A DNA stretch of 52,983 bases from Frankiaceae bacterium. Lineage in GTDB: Bacteria; Actinomycetota; Actinomycetes; JAFAQI01. The position numbers were made by a program, and so were the translations under genes. Shown here piece by piece: positions 49,865 to 52,983 of this stretch. Positions within the stretch are counted from its first letter, which is position 1. Every line of letters begins with the position of its first letter. The DNA is taken from positions 1-52,983 of the forward strand of contig JAFAZI010000130.1 in assembly GCA_019239875.1 (NCBI GenBank), written 5' to 3'. The notes beneath the pieces were generated by a model that ran no database searches, had not been told where the DNA came from, and saw only the letters and a program-made list of their open reading frames with translations.

Positions 49865-50850
49865 CACGCGACTGTCGACGAGGCCCACCAACGGAGCTCG
49901 AGCGGCTGGCGCACGGTTTGACGCGGCCACGTCAACAGTCCCAGCCGTGCGGCCGCTTCCGCCAGGCGATTCAGCCCCGGGATGAGGATGGTCTTGTCCT
50001 CGATCGCAGAAATAGCGCGCGGATACGTGAGGATCGCCCGCCAGAGCTGGTATCGCATGTACCAGTGGGACGGCGACGGGTTGTAGTGCCGAGTGAACAG
50101 TCGGCGTCCTGCGGCTGCTGCACGTCGAAGCTTCCGCGGCGCGTCTTGAAGTGCTTCACACTCGTCCAGCATTTCGCCGTAGCTGTTCCAGATTTCGCGG
50201 GTTCGTTCGTTGCGCTGCCCTGGGTGAGCGCGCCAGACCGAAAACCGTTGGTCGATCTTTTCGATCTTGGTCTCGAATGACATGCGAAGCCATAGGTCGA
50301 GGTCCGCCACGAAGCATGACTCCCGCCAACCCCCAACCTGCCTTGCAATGTCAAGGCGGAAGAAGGTGCTGCTCTGGAACAGCACCGTCCTACCGAGAAG
50401 GAATGCCTCCATGGAGAACGGGGGGTAGAAAGAATCCCACAACACTCGTGCGCCCTGGGCGTCCATGATCGATCCGTCGCCGTACACGATTCCGAGATCG
50501 CGGTGGGTGGTCAGCTGCTCGACCGCCGTAGCGACGGCACCTGGCAAATAGATGTCGTCTGAGGACTGGATGCCGGCGAACTCGCCCGTCGCGTGCTTGA
50601 GACCCTTGTTGACGGCATCGGCGACGCCTTGGTCGGGCTCAGACCACCACCGCAGTTCCGGGTGTCGTTTTCCGTACTCCTCGAGAATGGAGACAGTTTC
50701 GTCGGTCGAACCGCCGTCCACAACGATGACTTCCATCGGTCGGTAGTCCTGCGCGAGCGTCGAGTCCAAGGCATCGCGGAGGTACGGCCCCTGGTTGAAG
50801 CTGGGGATGATGATTGAGACCAGCGGCTGAAGCGGCTGACCTGCGTTCAT
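49864..50850 (-). CDS. Glycosyltransferase family 2
   Basis: A 328-residue protein from ATG 50850, with GGAG five bases before it; two GTG codons just upstream are less likely. VSIIIPSFNQGPYL, VIVVDGGSTDETV, QSSDDIYLPGA (DxD region) and FVADLDLWLRM are characteristic of GT2 enzymes of the WcaA type. The C-terminal ~100 residues are basic and aromatic (RHYNPSPSHWYMRYQLWR), likely membrane-associated. It is first in a two-gene operon with another GT2 and divergent from the TylF-like gene across 83 bases. Confidence 0.91.
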   Translation of the reverse strand: MNAGQPLQPLVSIIIPSFNQGPYLRDALDSTLAQDYRPMEVIVVDGGSTDETVSILEEYGKRHPELRWWSEPDQGVADAVNKGLKHATGEFAGIQSSDDIYLPGAVATAVEQLTTHRDLGIVYGDGSIMDAQGARVLWDSFYPPFSMEAFLLGRTVLFQSSTFFRLDIARQVGGWRESCFVADLDLWLRMSFETKIEKIDQRFSVWRAHPGQRNERTREIWNSYGEMLDECEALQDAPRKLRRAAAAGRRLFTRHYNPSPSHWYMRYQLWRAILTYPRAISAIEDKTILIPGLNRLAEAAARLGLLTWPRQTVRQPLELRWWASSTVA

Positions 50851-50933
50851 CACCACTCCGCCTGTACCGTTGGCTCGATCATCGACACCGCGAACGGAAT
50901 CATAGTTTCGCGCATTGAGAAGGTAGCCCGAGC

Positions 50934-52058
50934 ATGCCGTCGTCCCACACCGCGATCGGGCAGCGGCTGCGAAGCAGTGCTCCTGCGAACGCCCTGCGTC
51001 GTCGAATCCGAGGCACCGCGTCGGAGCCGCGTTGGGAAGGCGTCGCGGACGCCGACCAAGCGGCCGCTGCGCTCTGCGGCTGGGCTCGCGAGGCCACTGG
51101 CGGCGTGCCGGGACGTGGCCTGATCCTGACCATCGGTGACCAAGGCGCCCTGCATTCCCGGGTGGTGGCGATGCTGCGGGAGCAGGGTCATCAGGTGGAG
51201 CCCGTGGACCTCGACGCGATCAGCTCGTGGGCACCTACGGAGGGGACCGGCGTAGCCGCCGTCCTGTGCACGTTCGCCGACGCTCGTCGCATCACAGATT
51301 CCGCCACCGCCGTCAGCCAGCATCCAGCGCTGGAAGATGTGCGATTCGAGTACGTCAGTGGTCTGTACGACGAGCGGTCAACCTTCGGGCGCCTCGATGA
51401 ATACGAATCGACATGGTTCATCTCGCCGGTCCTGCTCGACGAGCCGTCGCCGTACGAGATCTACACCGAGTCGCTGACCAAGTTCGAGCAGAAGTGCGGA
51501 CTGCGCGACTACCTGGACCTTTACCAGCTGCTTGCTCAGGTCGTCCGCAACGGCGTCCCAGGTGACATCGCCGAGTTCGGCTCGTTTCGAGGGCACAGCG
51601 GGTACCTCATCGCGCGTTCACTCGAAGCTCTGCACTCGGACAAGCGCCTGTTCATGTTCGACACCTTTGAGTCCTTCCCCGAAGAGCCGTATGGCGTCGA
51701 TCAGTTCTGGAGCGCCACGCACGATGTCGACTTCGAGTCGGTGCGGGCGAAGTTCGCGACGTTGCACCAGGTGACGATGGTCAAGGGCGACTTCACCGAG
51801 ACCCTCGACGATGTTGATCTCGACACCGTGTCGCTTGCCTTCGTTGACTGTGACTCGTATCGAGCCACTCGCTATCTGATCGACGCCCTCTTGCCCGAGC
51901 GGATCGTGCCGGGTGGTCTGCTCGTCTTCGAGGACTACGGACACCCGGCGCTGCTGGGAAACCGGGTCGCGGTCCGCGAGGGGATGCGCAAGTACCCTGG
52001 CTCCTTCCAGTTCTTCTCTCAGTTCAGCGGTCTCTACATCGTGATGAAACAGGTTTGA
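50934..52058 (+). CDS. TylF/MycF-type O-methyltransferase with an N-terminal extension
   Basis: A 374-residue protein from ATG 50934. The C-terminal ~230 residues are a TylF-family methyltransferase: IAEFGSFRGHSGYL (SAM loop), FMFDTFESFPEE, VKGDFTETL, LAFVDCDSYRATRYL (metal-binding acidic residues) and GGLLVFEDYGHPA. These metal-dependent enzymes O-methylate deoxysugars. The first ~140 residues are extra and include ILTIGDQGALHSRVVAMLREQG, which looks like a small Rossmann-like unit of unknown role. A possible -10 box (TAGTTT at 50903-50908) precedes it. The partial GT75-like gene follows after ten bases. Confidence 0.86.
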   Translation: MPSSHTAIGQRLRSSAPANALRRRIRGTASEPRWEGVADADQAAAALCGWAREATGGVPGRGLILTIGDQGALHSRVVAMLREQGHQVEPVDLDAISSWAPTEGTGVAAVLCTFADARRITDSATAVSQHPALEDVRFEYVSGLYDERSTFGRLDEYESTWFISPVLLDEPSPYEIYTESLTKFEQKCGLRDYLDLYQLLAQVVRNGVPGDIAEFGSFRGHSGYLIARSLEALHSDKRLFMFDTFESFPEEPYGVDQFWSATHDVDFESVRAKFATLHQVTMVKGDFTETLDDVDLDTVSLAFVDCDSYRATRYLIDALLPERIVPGGLLVFEDYGHPALLGNRVAVREGMRKYPGSFQFFSQFSGLYIVMKQV

Positions 52059-52068
52059 CGCGAAGCGC

Positions 52069-52983
52069 ATGATGGACAGTCACAACCGCAAGATCGACCT
52101 GGTGGTCACGACGATCTTCGAGCCGGCTTGGCTCGGCGGCTATCTCGCCGATCTCGAGAACTTCCCAGCTCGCGATGACGTCACCCTCCGCATCATCTGT
52201 GATCGCAAGACGCCCGAGACGGTGTGGCGCGCGGCGGCAGATGCGCGTGACCAGGGCTTCGATGTGCGCTGCCCGACGCTCGATGAGCAGTCCGGCTACT
52301 TGAGCAAACTCGGCGTTCCTGACGACTTCATCCCGTGGAACACCGACAACCGCCGCAACATCGGCTATCTCCAGGCGTGGGAGGAGGGCGCTGACCTGCT
52401 GATCTCCATCGACGATGACAACTACTGCCTGCCCGGGAGTGAGTTCTTTGCCTCGCACTGCGTCGTAGGCTCCCGGGCCGGTGATCAACCGGGTCGCTGG
52501 GCACCCGACGGCTGGTTCAACATCTGCTCGATGCTCGAGTTCGAGGAGCCCGGACCGATCTTCCCCCGCGGTTTCCCTTACGCCGAGCGTGGCGCCGCTC
52601 CCGCAACTACCGCAACCGCCCGGCCGGACGACACGATCGCCTTCAACGCCGGTCTGTGGCTGAGTGATCCCGACGTCGATGCGATCAGCCGCCTGTCGCT
52701 GCGTCCCGTCGCCACTGCCGCCGCGCCCGAGGCGTCCCTCCTCGGCCCGTACTCCTGGTCCCCTATCAACACCCAGAACACGTCGCTGTCCCGTGAGGCG
52801 CTCCCGTCCTACTACTACGTCAAGATGGGCTTCCCCATCCAGGGCATGCGGATCGACAGGTTCGGCGACATCCTCTCCGGCTACTTCCTTCAAAAGTGCG
52901 CGAAGCAGGCGGGACAGGTGGCCCGCGTTGGGTCTCCGGTCGCGGACCACGTCCGCACGCCACACAACCTGATGCAGGACCTC
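52069..52983 (+). CDS. GT75-like protein (reversibly glycosylated polypeptide / UDP-arabinopyranose mutase type), 3' end outside window
   Basis: An open frame from ATG 52069 (or 52072) runs off the window without a stop, at least 304 residues. IDLVVTTIFEPAWLGGYL begins the nucleotide-binding region and ISIDDDNYCLPGS is the DDD motif. FNAGLWLSDPDVDAISRL, SPINTQNTSLSREALPSYYY, and RIDRFGDILSGYFLQ with a VADHVRTPHN block match the order of conserved blocks in plant and bacterial reversibly glycosylated polypeptides. Those proteins interconvert UDP-arabinopyranose and UDP-arabinofuranose or bind sugars covalently; the family resemblance is by motif only. It is the second gene after the TylF-like methyltransferase, ten bases away. 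Confidence 0.75.
   Translation, partial: MMDSHNRKIDLVVTTIFEPAWLGGYLADLENFPARDDVTLRIICDRKTPETVWRAAADARDQGFDVRCPTLDEQSGYLSKLGVPDDFIPWNTDNRRNIGYLQAWEEGADLLISIDDDNYCLPGSEFFASHCVVGSRAGDQPGRWAPDGWFNICSMLEFEEPGPIFPRGFPYAERGAAPATTATARPDDTIAFNAGLWLSDPDVDAISRLSLRPVATAAAPEASLLGPYSWSPINTQNTSLSREALPSYYYVKMGFPIQGMRIDRFGDILSGYFLQKCAKQAGQVARVGSPVADHVRTPHNLMQDL

Noticed and set aside
1-52983. CRISPR arrays, tRNA or rRNA genes, insertion sequences, attachment sites and replication origins.
   Set aside because: I saw no regularly spaced direct repeats, transposase or integrase motifs, tRNA-like cloverleaf ends or DnaA-box clusters. The 16S-tail-like bases at 35006-35021 are isolated and not an rRNA gene.

Overview
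The window is high-GC DNA with frequent GTG and TTG starts, TANNNT-type -10 boxes often only 6 to 10 bases before a start codon, Tat-type and LPFTG-type surface proteins, and no outer-membrane genes. That points to an actinobacterium (Actinomycetota). I cannot name the genus. No tRNA, rRNA, CRISPR array, transposase or phage gene is visible.

The region is a large cell-surface polysaccharide locus built from many short operons in alternating directions. Bases 1-20,600 hold a Wzy-like polymerase/ligase, a Wzz-like protein, an ABC exporter (permease plus ATPase), eight glycosyltransferases of the GT2 and GT4 types beside it, four stand-alone methyltransferases, and an RfbF-like nucleotidyltransferase paired with a sugar-nucleotide dehydratase-type enzyme. 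Bases 20,600-25,700 hold a sulfate activation module (cysD, cysN, cysQ and, divergently, cysC) with an acyltransferase. Bases 25,700-33,500 look less tied to polysaccharide: an acyl-CoA dehydrogenase, a nitrobindin-like protein, a DUF4012 protein, a small LPFTG-anchored protein, a patatin and a GGDEF-EAL protein.

Bases 33,500-53,000 return to the envelope: an NlpC/P60 wall hydrolase, a 440-base gap with a candidate structured RNA and micro-ORF, a polyprenyl-phosphate sugar phosphotransferase, a Wzc-like co-polymerase/kinase, the complete dTDP-L-rhamnose set (rfbA, rfbB, rfbC, rfbD) in three places, a secreted DUF1501/DUF1800 pair, a second acyltransferase, a PAPS-type sulfotransferase, three more GT2 enzymes, two more methyltransferases and, cut by the window end, a GT75-like (reversibly glycosylated polypeptide / UDP-arabinopyranose mutase type) protein.

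Read together: the phosphotransferase starts a lipid-linked glycan, many glycosyltransferases extend it with rhamnose and other sugars, and methyl-, acyl- and sulfotransferases decorate it. The ABC exporter and the Wzy/Wzz/Wzc-like proteins export, polymerise or attach it. The most interesting hypothesis is that CysDN and CysC make PAPS for the sulfotransferase at 44.7 kb and CysQ removes PAP, so this would be a sulfated, rhamnose-containing surface polysaccharide. The most unusual non-coding signal is the minus-strand micro-ORF with an exceptionally long Shine-Dalgarno match plus interleaved inverted repeats at about 34.8-35.02 kb.
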